From Deinandra increscens subsp. villosa (lineage: Eukaryota > Streptophyta > Magnoliopsida > Asterales > Asteraceae), in the NCBI GenBank assembly GCA_039602395.1, contig JBCNJP010000027.1:32691962-32755961 (forward strand): 64,000 bases of DNA. Direction: 5' to 3'. Positions 25,801 to 36,622 of the stretch are shown piece by piece. A program made the position numbers and the translations under genes. Below the pieces are notes generated by a model. That model ran no database searches and was not told the DNA's origin. It saw nothing but the letters and a program-made list of their open reading frames with translations. Each line of letters starts with the position of its first letter. Within the stretch, counting starts at the first letter, position 1.

Positions 25801-25916
25801 AGTAGGACAGAGAGAGAGAGAGAGAGAACTGACCCGACGTCATCGCGATAAAGACGATTAATGAGGACATCGCCGCGAAGATTTAAGAAGTATATGGCGG
25901 AAGCAGAGACCGGCAT
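22823..25916 (-). CDS. AP2M: AP-2 complex subunit mu (clathrin adaptor medium chain)
   Basis: Twelve exons: 25834-25916, 25130-25307, 24827-24917, 24640-24734, 24370-24508, 24144-24282, 23933-24049, 23758-23848, 23374-23516, 23140-23254, 23002-23046 and 22823-22903. All GT-AG boundaries keep frame, giving 1317 nt and 438 residues, the length recalled for the Arabidopsis protein. The product starts MPVSASAIYFLNLRGDVLIN and ends WVRYITKAGSYEIRC. The N-terminal longin-like half includes GGCSFFYMRISNVYIVIV; the C-terminal mu-homology half binds cargo. Residues matching the animal mu2 pocket for YXX-phi sorting signals are present (F181 and D183 in NEVFLDIVES; W424 and R426 in EWVRY). T163 in LQVTGAVGW matches the threonine phosphorylated in animal mu2. 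Expected role: the cargo-recognising subunit of the AP-2 heterotetramer at the plasma membrane in clathrin-mediated endocytosis. A foldback element starts 215 bp upstream of the ATG. Confidence 0.97.
25813..25828. repeat. GA microsatellite at AP2M intron 1 donor side
   Basis: An AG dinucleotide run a few bases inside intron 1 of the mu-adaptin gene, next to the donor site of exon 1. In the transcript it reads as a CT run, close enough to the donor for length changes to matter. Confidence 0.6.
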
Positions 25917-26130
25917 CTCTAGAACCGCCGGTGCAGTGAACAATTGAATCAGAAATCGGAAGAAACAAGATGAGTGCAGGTCAGATCTGGAATCTTTTTT
26001 TCTGAAATTGATATTTCAGATTTCTTGTAAAAGTTTCTTCGGTTGCAGCTGTCGACGAGACTAGTCAACGGACAAATTGGGGCAGTTTCGTTGAACAGAT
26101 AGATACACAGCGCAATGATCCGTTTGTTAA

Positions 26131-26976
26131 AGGGTTATGTTAGGTACACCATGGTGTACCCAAGGTTAGGTACACCATGGTATAATTAAGGTATAATAAT
26201 AATAAGTGTAGTATCTTATGTACTTTGAGAATTGTGTTTTATAATTTGTCAAATTATTTGACTTTATTCCTATACTAGTTTATTCATAAATTTTTATAAA
26301 AAGAAAATTTTAATTCTATTAAAAATCTGTTTTAGAAAAAAATTATTTTTTTTAAATAACTCTTTTAAACAGTTTATAAAAACGTTTTCTAATTTTTTTT
26401 AATGTTTTTTTAAAACGTTTTAATTGTTTAATATTTTTGAATTATTTGAATCGATTTCTTTAACATATGTTTATTTTTGTAAATTTGTTTTTAATTCTTT
26501 GTAAAAGACAAAAAAAGGTTTATATATGAAAGAAAAGTTGAAGAAATGTATATAAAAACTTTTTTTTATTTAAAAAGGAACATGACTAAAACTTTTATGC
26601 TCTAGCATTTTTAAAGAATTAAGATTTTTTTTTAAAATTGAAATTGTTATATAAAGATGTTCCGTTTACCATAAAAGTTTTATAATCATGTTCTGTTTAA
26701 AAAAATATTTTTATAATCACTTCTTCAACTTTTCTTTTATATATAAACCTTTTTTTTTGTCTTTAACGAAGAATAAAAAACACATTTTCCAAAATAAACG
26801 TATGTTAAAGAAAACGATTTAAATAATTCAAAAAATATTAATCAATTAAAACATTAAAAATACGACGCAATCCAATATGAACGTAGAGGCTCCAACCCTA
26901 CCTCCCCGGTTGATTTAGACCCGATGAGATTAACATAAATCTTGTTGTTGTTCCACATTAACGTAAATTATTTAAA

Positions 26977-27019
<43 letters not shown>

Positions 27020-27302
27020 GTTGTTGTTATTGTTATTATTATTATTATTATTATTGTTATTATTATTATTATCATTTTTATATTATTATTATTTAGAAAC
27101 CATACAAAAAGATACGACATATGTTATGAGTATGACTTTTATTTTGTTCATTCACGTATACGTACGTACGCCTACATACCGGTATAAAATACAATCTTAT
27201 AATATATGTGACGTAGTACGATACGGTCGCCGTTTCAAATTATAATAAAATAAATATAAAATTTATGGTTATAATAACAATAATAATAACAATAATAATA
27301 AT

Positions 27303-27347
<45 letters not shown>

Positions 27348-27518
27348 TGTTAGGTAATTATAATAATATAACAATTAAATAATATGTATGTAGTAATCAT
27401 TGTTAGACACACCACTCCATGCTAATCATTATTAGGTACACTATTAAATGGTAATCATTGTTAGGTACACCATGGTGTACCCAAGTTAGGTACACCATGG
27501 TGTCCCTAAGATTTCCCT
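26131..27518. mobile_element. Foldback element upstream of AP2M
   Basis: A 1388-bp element flanked by TGTTAA at 26125-26130 and 27519-27524. The left end reads AGGGTTATGTTAGG and the right end (reverse complement) AGGGAAATCTTAGG. Each end then carries two copies of the palindrome-containing motif GGTACACCATGGTGTACC. Further in, (TTA)n at 26980-27095 faces (AAT)n at 27280-27350. An AT-rich inverted repeat at about 26395-26580 and 26690-26870 can fold back on itself. No coding capacity; the open frames over the trinucleotide runs are artefacts. The superfamily is uncertain because the 6-bp duplication is not diagnostic. Confidence 0.65.
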
Positions 27519-27568
27519 TGTTAAAACAACCACATTCATAAAACATTAACGTTTGATAAAACATTAAC

Positions 27569-27821
27569 GTTTGGTTCACAGAATATAATATAATTGAAAT
27601 TATAAAGTTTTTCTTTTAAATTTGTACTTAAGTTAAGTAAAGAAAGAGTTTGGAATACAATGAATTCCTTTAATCAATGTAATTTGAGGTCATGTAATTT
27701 TCCTTCGTTAAATTGATTAAAGGAACTCATTGTATTTCAAACCCCTTCCTTACCCAACTTAAGCACAACTTTAAAAAGAAAACTTTACAATTCTAATTAC
27801 ATTACATTCCGTGAACCAAAC
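27569..27821. mobile_element. MITE with foldback structure
   Basis: A 253-bp segment with ends GTTTGGTTCACAGAATATAA and, reverse-complemented, GTTTGGTTCACGGAATGTAA. A long inner inverted repeat (CAATGAATTCCTTTAATCAA against TTGATTAAAGGAACTCATTG) lies at its centre. No target duplication was clear, so the superfamily (hAT or PIF) is open. Confidence 0.6.
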
Positions 27822-27829
27822 CCCACTTA

Positions 27830-28220
27830 TCTAAAACTTAGTATTAACTTATTGGCTTTTCGAAAAGCTAATAAGTTTAAAATATTCTTTGGGTAATCTA
27901 AAAGCACTTTTGATTTTAACTTTTTGATAAGGAGAAAAAAATTATCTTCAAAAGCTAAAAAAACATAGTTTTTGAAACTCCTTTTGAAATGAAAATTACT
28001 AATATGCTCATCTTTTTTACTCACGAGACCTTATCACTTTCTCCTATTTTTGTCATTTTACATGAATAAGATAAAAAACATTTTTTAAAAACAATTTGGT
28101 GACTTTTCCCACCACAAAAGCTAATCTAAACATTTTTTTTAAAACTCCTTTTAAAAAATTATAATTTAAAAAATGCTTTTAGCTAAAAGCACCTTTACAC
28201 TCAAATAAACACTCCCAAAC
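27830..28220. other. MITE-like hairpin-rich segment
   Basis: Several short self-complementary runs (GGCTTTTCGAAAAGCTAATAAG, shown here in part, and TGCTTTTAGCTAAAAGCA) resemble decayed MITE sequence. Boundaries and family cannot be assigned, and there is no gene. Confidence 0.25.
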
Positions 28221-30007
28221 TGTGACAACCCGTAAGATTTCTAAGTCTAAAACCTCGTTTAATTACGTGCTTATCTGTTAAATGTGCATATAATCTAGGT
28301 TTGTTAACTTAAATAATGTATTATGCCAACCTCTATATAGTCTTGACGTGATCCTACGGTAAAACGATAACCAAACCGCCATAAACTGTAAATTAATAGA
28401 GTTGTTACCGATGGAACTTCAATAATAAAATAAAATAAAAATGATATTTTTATTTATAATTTCCGTCACTTTTGTAGTATATTTATATACGTACAAACTT
28501 GTAAACCCGGACGTCTAATATTTACGTGAAAACCCAACGCGTAGAAAATATTAATCATTTTGTCTAAAAACTCAACCATTTTCGTTAAATATTTATTTAA
28601 CGTGTCACATAACGTTTTTAATAAAAATAAAATATTTTTATCTAGACTTTACTATAAATCATCATCCGTGTCAAAATCTCGAAAACAAAACTCACAATTA
28701 TTTTTCACTCGTTAATCACATTCGTTCGCGATTAAAAACCAAACCGAACCGTTTCGTTTTTAGTAAACCGACCCGTCACCTTTGCATGTTTGCATGTGAC
28801 TCGACCCGACCAACCACCGAGCACCACCACCCGTCACCACCGGCCACCACCACCTCCGCCCACCCTCACCACTGCCGCCACCTTGCAAGCCAGCCCCACC
28901 CCCCATGCAAGTCAACCACCACCATCTCCTACACCATACCTCATCATCACCCTCCTCATTCAACCACCAAACACTCAACCTATCACCTCACCACCATCCC
29001 TCTCCCTCACCTATCCCTTTGACCCGACCGACCCCCTCCTCCCCTCTCCCTCTCGGTCACGCAACAACAACAACACACACACACCACACTCATTTTTCTT
29101 ATCAAGCAAACACTCAAACACTCTTTCTCTCTCTCAAACCCAAACCCGTAACCCCCATCCCTCCTTAGCCGGTCCACGAGCACAACCCAAACACCCCCCC
29201 CCCCCCCAGCCTTTTATTTCTCCCATATATGTACAAACCCTAAACAAAGAAAGCTCCACCACCTCTCCTTCTCCCTCCCCAACCTCACGGTACTCTCTCT
29301 CTCTCTCTTTCTCTCTTTCTCTCTCTCATTATCGGCCAAGATCAAGCAAGGAGAAGGAGTCCCAAGTCATCATCAAGCATCATCTTCACCATTTCATCCC
29401 TTTTTTTCTTGAAAATCTTTCAAGATCAAGTAAGTTTTATGGTTTCCTTTCATGTTCATCTTGCTAGATCATGTATCCTTGCTCATTTCCATGATCCATT
29501 CACTCCTATGATAAGTCTTGAGGTCCATGATGATCCTTAGTTGATAAAAGTCTAGAAATCACTTAATCTTTGTTAATCTTGGTTAATGATGCTAGTTTAC
29601 TAACTAGTTTTGCCATGTAAACTTGTTTCCACGATTTGATGATGTTCTATGCCTTAGATTATGTTTGTAGATGTTATAATGCCTAAACATTAAGATCCAT
29701 GTCCTTAGAAATGCTAAACACCACTTAAGTCATGTTTAAAGTGCTTAACTTCACTAGGTTTTTGACCAAAAATTCAAGATTCGTTTTGGACAGATCCGAA
29801 ACCTTAGGAACTCATTTTGACACTTTTGGAACAACTTTTGTAAAGACACTTTGCTTGGAAATGACCCTAAGTACCTCTACATTGTAAAACATAAGCCGGA
29901 AAACCCTAAAAACGACCCCTCGGGCTAACTCCAAAATTTTCAGAATGTTTGGACTTCCTAACAGTGGACTTAGACATATTAATGAGTGGTAATAGTTGGA
30001 TAAAAAT

Positions 30008-33000
30008 TAGGCCTGTAAACGAACCAAACGAACACGAACAAGGGTATGTTCGTGTTCGTTCATTTACTTTTAAGCGAACACGAACACGAACATGAACACT
30101 AGTCGAACAAAATTTTCTTGTTCGTGTTCGTTCGTTAAGAAAATGAAAATGTTCGTGTTCGTTTATGTTCGTTCGTTTAACACTAAACGAACGGTTCATG
30201 AACATTAACGAACATGAACATAAACGAACAGATTAATAAACGAACATAAACGAACAAAACCATAACGATCGAACAACTAGATAAATGAACATAAACGAAC
30301 AGATTCATAAACAAACAGATTCATAAACGAACATAAACGTGTGCTAAACGAACAGCAACAAGTTTAGATTTAAACAAACACATCTAAATGAATAGTTAAG
30401 AGGTTCATAGTCTCCAAAATTCACAAAATTCTTCCAAAAAATCATCCACTTTGCATCCAAAAAAACATCCACGTTGCATCATCAAAACCTACAAAGAATA
30501 AAAAAGTACATAAGTTCAGGTTAGTAGTTCAAATATGTGGAAGAAAAAATATAAGTCAATACTTCACCCGAGTCATTTTCAATTAAGCTCAATGCATGTA
30601 ATATCATCATTTTCCTACAATAGCATAAAAATATATATTAGTAATATACAAATAATAACAACAAGAGATGGTATAGTTCAAAGAACAAGCAAAATACCCG
30701 GTTTTCCTTTTTATGCAATCCATAGTAGTGGCGATACCAATCAGCTCCACAAACAAGCATATCTACCATCTTCGTTCCTAAACAAGAACGATGAGGGTCG
30801 ACAACCCTCCCACCAGCGCTAAATGCGGATTCTGAAGCAACTGTTGTTATCGGGATGGATAAGATATCAACTGCCATTTTAGACAAAATTCTATACTTGA
30901 GTCTATTTTCCTTCCACCATCTTAGCGCATCAAATCTTTCATCTTCCTTACAAATGTATACTCCTTCATCTAAATATGTGGCTAACTCCGTCTTCACATT
31001 CGCAACAACATCAACACTTCTAATATGTTGGGCGTACCTATCTCTACCTGTTTTCACACCCTTACCAAATCTAGAAGTCATAAATTTAGAATGACTAGCT
31101 TCGGTCTCACTTCTAGTCCCAATAGATGCACTACTAGATTCAACATAGGATTCTTTATGTTCCTTCACATACTCATTGAACAAAATCTCTAGAGTGTCAC
31201 GAACAATTTTAGCTTCTACTTGAGCATCAACAACAGGATAAATCGTGTTGAAAGACAAATTAAGCAGTTTCATTTTATATCTAGGATCAAGAATAGCACT
31301 GATAGAAATCAAAAGATTAGAATCACCCCAATATTTGTCAAACTTCTCCTTTCTTTCCACATATTAGTTGTGATGCTCACACGATCAACATTGTCCAACA
31401 ATTTTTTGAATTCTTTTCTTTCCAAGTTCATAACTAGAAATACAATCTTGACGAACTGAAGCACGCGAGATCTTGTTAAATTCAGGATTAGCTTCCTTCA
31501 CCGCCACATTAAACAACTCATACTCAACGAAATTGAATGGTAGCTCATGAACCATTACCATATGAGATATAACCTCCCTCATCCTAGCATTGCTAAACTT
31601 CCAGTTTTGGACCACCAATGATGTTTTTCTAGAAGAAACATTCAACTTTAGTTGGCTTCTATCACTAGCTTTTAACTTCGTGCAAACCTCTTTGATTTGT
31701 CTAAGTAATGGAGTGGTGCTTCCATCCTTAGGCTTCTTAATTTTGTCTCCACAATGAAGGCATATACAAGTTTCGGTTCCATCACTCTCAACTTCAGTAC
31801 GAAAATGAACCCAAACAGTTGATGTCTTTTTCCTTTTCCTTTTTGTGTAAGGAGCATTCCCTACCTCATTGTTTTCGTGTTCATCCCTATAACATGTATC
31901 ATGTGCATTGGCATCCTCTTCGAGATTATCAACTAAAAATACCATCCTCACTATCAATAGCCTTTTCTGAAATCTGAGTTTCTGCACTTGCTTGAAATTC
32001 TGTATCATTCGAATCGGGACGAGACATGTTTCAAGTGATATATGATAACCTAACAAAAAAATATAGATTAATTAGTTGAATTAGAAATTTAATCAAATAG
32101 AAATCCAAATCTGAATCTAACCTCAAATCAAACAGAAAACTATTTTCAAAATGCACATACAAACACACCCTTAACATATTTAGATTTATCTCATTCAAAC
32201 AAGATGAAACTGAATACATTATTTGTAACTAAATACTTTCTCAACAGCTCTTGTTTTACATTATTTGTAACTAAATATGTAAGCCTAGATACATATATGT
32301 AAACAGAACTATAAAGATCATATCAAACCTCATTATAAACTCAATCAGAACTTCATGACACATTGTTTTTAAACAATTCACACACACACACACATTCAAG
32401 TATAATGGTGACCAACAGTTCTGTAAACAATTCACACACACACATTCAAGTAACAAAGGATATGCCTAACTTCACAATTCGATTTTGCAAAATTCACCGC
32501 TCAAGTTTAGGGAAAATTTAAATCGCAGATCTGTCATCAAATAGATGAAACTAACCTCAAATTCACCACAGTTTTGATGGAATCGCCGCTGATGTGATGA
32601 ATCGCCGAACTGGTGGAGGTGACGGAAGGAGGGCAGGAGATCGAAAATCCGTTTAATTCCAAGCTCTATTTAAATCGGAAAATCAAAAACCCGTTTACTT
32701 TCCTGCATAAAAAGAATCGATTACAGAGAAAGATGATTTAGCAGAAACGCGCGAAGATGATACCTACTTGAAGCAGAGGGACGGAAGGGAAGGACGGAAG
32801 CAAACGACGGAAGGGAGGACGAGTTCTCCAAATGTGACGGTTGCTCTGAGCTCTCCAAATGAAACCCTAAAAGGGGGGAAGGGAGGGACGAGAGTTAGAA
32901 CTTAAGATGGCTGCACATTAAAAAAAAATTATATACGCATTTATCATAAATTCTTTTATAATATTATATTAATAAAATAAATAAACATAAATAAACATAA

Positions 33001-33265
33001 ACGAACATAAACGAACAAAAATAAACGAACATAAATAAACGAACATAAACGAACAAAAATAAACGAACATAAATAAACGAACATAAACGAACGTTCACGA
33101 ACATAAATGAACGAACATGACATTTGTTCAAGTTCGTTCATTTACTTAAACGAACAAAAAATTTTGTTCGTGTTCGTTCATTTATTAAATAAACGAACAT
33201 AAACGAACTTCCCGCCGAACGGTTTAATGAACGTTCGCTGAACGTTCGGTTCGTTTACAAGCCTA
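30008..33265 (-). mobile_element. hAT transposon with internal deletion
   Basis: A 3258-bp element with inverted ends TAGGCCTGTAAACGAACC and TAGGCTTGTAAACGAACC (right end reverse-complemented) and a perfect 8-bp target duplication ATAAAAAT at 30000-30007 and 33266-33273. Both subterminal regions (30010-30365 and 32965-33260) are dense arrays of AACGAACATAAACGAAC and its complement, likely transposase-binding clusters. A transposase gene on the minus strand has lost its catalytic core. The element sits inside a solo LTR. Confidence 0.93.
30640..32027 (-). pseudogene. hAT transposase (BED zinc finger type), catalytic core deleted
   Basis: The probable start is ATG at 32027 (MSRPDSNDTEFQ). A frameshift near 31935 leads to VDNLEEDANAHDT and the basic KRKRKKTSTVWVHF. 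The BED finger follows: CICLHCGDKI has the Cys pair, but the usual H-x-x-x-C end reads LLRQIKEVC, so the histidine is replaced by Gln. A hAT N-terminal block then runs to NKISRASVRQDCISSYELG. After VSITTNMW (about 31355-31380, another frame) the sequence jumps to KFDKYWGDSNLLISISAILD, so most of the RNase H-like catalytic domain is missing. The C-terminal dimerisation domain is good: RWWKENRLKYRILSKMA, ITTVASESAFSAGGRVVDPH. The product could not cut DNA, but a BED or dimerisation fragment could still be made. Confidence 0.88.
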
Positions 33266-34888
33266 ATAAAAATATCCCCTTTTGATTTGAGCTAAAACTA
33301 GGTCAAAACCGGCTTTAAAACGGACTTTTAATGGACCCGGAACCCTCGTTTTTATGAAGTTATGCAAAATATTGTTTGGAATGATTTGGAACATGTGTTA
33401 GGACCTATAATATCTTAGATTATATTTACAATGTGTTTGGATAATTTATCGGGCCTTAAAACTAGTCGCAGTGACAAAACTGTCAAAACTTAACCGGGCG
33501 TGTACCGCAAAACCGACACTTTAGGATTTGAAATCCTAAAACTATATTTTCTGGATTTCACTAATAAAAATAAGTGTATTTTTATTATTATAATTTTATT
33601 TTCTAGTAATATTGGAAAATAACGCGAATTGATAAATACCGGTGGAAACCCGGGTATTTCGGGCTTTTACTACAAACAGTTTTTGTAAATACAATTGAGC
33701 CCATGTTTCAAACTAATATTTATTAAATTAAATATCGGCATAAATCATTTTATAACATAGGAGAATCTCTATATATATTTTGAGAATATATGTAACTTCA
33801 TTTTCCGGAACGTTATCAAGATTAAATTATTTATTAATTAAGAATAAATAATTCCAAAAGCCTGACTGTTATCAACAACCACCCGGGTCATCATGACGTC
33901 AAGACTTGACCATTATTTGGGAGTGACTTAACTGTCAATCCAAACTCTAGACCTTAAGCTGTCTTATACTGATTTAGGACTGCTAGGTTGCCTGTTATCT
34001 ACTGTTACATCATTCAGACACTGATTTCTGTGAGTCTTCACGACCCCTCTTTTAAACTGTTTTAAATGCTTTTGGGCAGAATTCTTATAACTTCATATCA
34101 TGCCTGATAGTTAGATAATCTGTTACCGTTATTGATTACATGATCTATTCGTCCCCCTTGTCGTATTCATGTTGATTCATGTTATGATCAAAAGCCCCGC
34201 TATAAATTGAATCCGATTATTTTAACGAAACGATGACACGTGAATAGATCTATTGGGTTAACGCCCCTGCCCTGATTGATAGCTCCAATCCTGACTCCCG
34301 TTTTCAGTCAATAGGGTATATAATGTTATAATCATTGTTCGGTAATCCTGGACAGAATAACATGAGTGGGTAATTAGTTAGTTTCAAAATTCAAGGTTCG
34401 TGGTAATAAAAATTTACAGCATCTTAACACATTATCAAATGGGTGATACATCAGGAAACCAACTTTAGTATATGAATTCTCATGTACTTGATCGGCAGCT
34501 TGCTTTTATGGAATACCTCTTTTGTGCATTATCATTAGGATCATTCATACTATCTGGAGTCATGGTCACACTAGCCTTTCAGAGATTTCACTACATAACA
34601 CCTAACGGTGTCATGTCTTTAAATCTTTTAATACTTGTTTTGTAAACTATGAAACAAATGAAACATATTATTATTATTTTCCGCTGCTAAATATGAAATG
34701 AAATGTTTTCGACTCCTTAAAACGGCCCTAGTTGTTTAACCATCCAAAGATCGTTTCGTGTAACCTTGACTGTGATTCCATCTCGTTCATGCCCGACACA
34801 GAAATTACAGGGTGTGACATAAACATACCCTAATTTACTTACTACTAGGACTTCTTTCGATGTATTAGTGATGAAGGTAGAGCTTGGG

Positions 34889-35700
34889 TGTAACACCCCA
34901 AATTTCACAGATACATGATATATATATATATATAGTAAATACGTGTTTATATTATAAATACGTGAGCTTGATTGATGAACATGGTAAGACTATACATTGG
35001 ATAGGTTGCATGCATTAGAAATACATGTTTTTAAAGCCAATATGATGATATACGCATAAACGGATGTGTTAAACGTTAAAGAAAGTAAAATATGAGATGA
35101 ATATATGTTTATATGAATAACATAATGATACATGTGTGAATTAAAGAATATATACGTGTAAATACGTGTCTTAATAGTTAACGGGAAAGTAAAATGTAAC
35201 ATCCCGAATTTTAATTACGTGTATATTCCGTTAACGTTAGATAATATTGTGTTATGTGGCCAAATTGTGATCTAGCATGGTTAGTATATTTCCATGTTAG
35301 AATACCTTGGGGGTTAAATTGAAAATATTAAGGTTAAATAGAAATTAAACCAAAAACCAAAATTTAAGGGCCAAATCTGTAATTATGTGAAAGTTGCATT
35401 TAACAAAAGGAAGGAGGAGGAGGGGAGTCGTGAAACACGAACCTGCGCTCCAAGAACTCTCCACCTGCCCAAAATCGAATTCTGCATTATTGAGGTTCTA
35501 GGCTGCGATTTCCAGCCCCAAACTTGAATGGAAGTGTGATCACTCTTAGACCCAATTCTAACACAAGTAAGTCAATCCCCCATATAGTTGCATGCCTAGG
35601 TTTCCATGATTGGGACCTTGAATTCTGCAAAATTGTTGTAGATGTGCCAATGTTAGGTGCTATAAAACTTGTATGTCTAATTACAACTAACACCCCTGTT
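34889..35700 (+). repeat. Gypsy LTR heads, truncated
   Basis: Two separate starts typical of plant Gypsy LTRs are seen: TGTAACACCCCAAATTTC at 34889 and TGTAACATCCCGAATTTTA at 35195. The first has a TA run at 34919-34935. The second runs into the assembly gap. No coding domains are visible. Confidence 0.4.
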
Positions 35701-36200
35701 NNNNNNNNNNNNNNNNNNNNNNNNNNNNNNNNNNNNNNNNNNNNNNNNNNNNNNNNNNNNNNNNNNNNNNNNNNNNNNNNNNNNNNNNNNNNNNNNNNNN
35801 NNNNNNNNNNNNNNNNNNNNNNNNNNNNNNNNNNNNNNNNNNNNNNNNNNNNNNNNNNNNNNNNNNNNNNNNNNNNNNNNNNNNNNNNNNNNNNNNNNNN
35901 NNNNNNNNNNNNNNNNNNNNNNNNNNNNNNNNNNNNNNNNNNNNNNNNNNNNNNNNNNNNNNNNNNNNNNNNNNNNNNNNNNNNNNNNNNNNNNNNNNNN
36001 NNNNNNNNNNNNNNNNNNNNNNNNNNNNNNNNNNNNNNNNNNNNNNNNNNNNNNNNNNNNNNNNNNNNNNNNNNNNNNNNNNNNNNNNNNNNNNNNNNNN
36101 NNNNNNNNNNNNNNNNNNNNNNNNNNNNNNNNNNNNNNNNNNNNNNNNNNNNNNNNNNNNNNNNNNNNNNNNNNNNNNNNNNNNNNNNNNNNNNNNNNNN
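35701..36200. other. Assembly gap (500 N)
   Basis: Exactly 500 unknown bases, likely a placeholder length. The right edge starts in a TA dinucleotide run, a likely reason the assembly broke. Long open frames spanning the gap are meaningless. Confidence 1.
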
Positions 36201-36242
<42 letters not shown>

Positions 36243-36410
36243 AAGGAGATGATCATTTGAGAACCAATTGGGTTTGAGAACTTTTGAGAACCATTTTGAG
36301 CCACAAGTTATATATAAAGAAACCCCCCTCATGAATTTGAATGTTTCCCCTTGAAAATTAGTGGCTCAGATTGGTTCTAAAAGTTCTCAAAGAAAAACAT
36401 TCTCATTTGA
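36243..36410. mobile_element. MULE-type MITE, copy 1 of pair
   Basis: Same family as the AHL intron copy (AAGGAGATGATCATTTGAGA at the left). The right end stops at CATTCTCATTTGA, without the usual AACCTAACCC terminus, and passes directly into TATATATA. It lies between TA runs, with copy 2 head-on to its right. Confidence 0.65.
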
Positions 36411-36417
36411 TATATAT

Positions 36418-36582
36418 AGGGTTAGGTTCAAATGAGAACCTTTTGTTTTGAGAACTTTTGAGAACTAAATCTCAACCACAAATTTCAGGGGGACCACTAC
36501 AATTCATGGGAGGGGGATACATGTAAATAAACTTGTGGGTCAAATTAGTTCTTAAACTAAATTGATTCTCAAATGATCCTCT

Positions 36583-36585
<3 letters not shown>
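36418..36585. mobile_element. MULE-type MITE, copy 2 of pair
   Basis: A complete copy in the opposite orientation to copy 1, from AGGGTTAGGTTCAAATGAGA to GATTCTCAAATGATCCTCTC and CCC. It has TA repeats on both sides, so a 9-bp duplication made only of TA units cannot be told from the array. Confidence 0.75.

Positions 36586-36622
<37 letters not shown>

Larger units (their letters stand above)
28221..34819 (+). mobile_element. Probable Gypsy solo LTR interrupted by an hAT element
   Basis: It starts TGTGACAACCCG and ends TTACAGGGTGTGACA, with CAAAC before and TAAAC after, a possible 5-bp duplication with one mismatch. Removing the hAT insertion (30008-33265 plus one duplication copy) leaves about 3.3 kb without protease, reverse transcriptase or integrase, so a long solo LTR is the simplest reading. 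The CT- and CA-rich region at 28790-29470 is open in several frames only because of its composition. Orientation is uncertain. Confidence 0.45.

Noticed and set aside
26942..27245. Ile- and Leu-rich frames
   Set aside because: They are translations of ATT/GTT trinucleotide runs inside the foldback element.
28786..29467. Open frames of up to 225 codons, rich in Pro, Ser, Thr and His
   Set aside because: The sequence is CA/CT-rich with dinucleotide runs, is open in several frames at once, and lies inside an LTR-like region. It looks compositional.
35487..36332. Long frames crossing 35701-36200
   Set aside because: Most of their length is unknown bases in the assembly gap.
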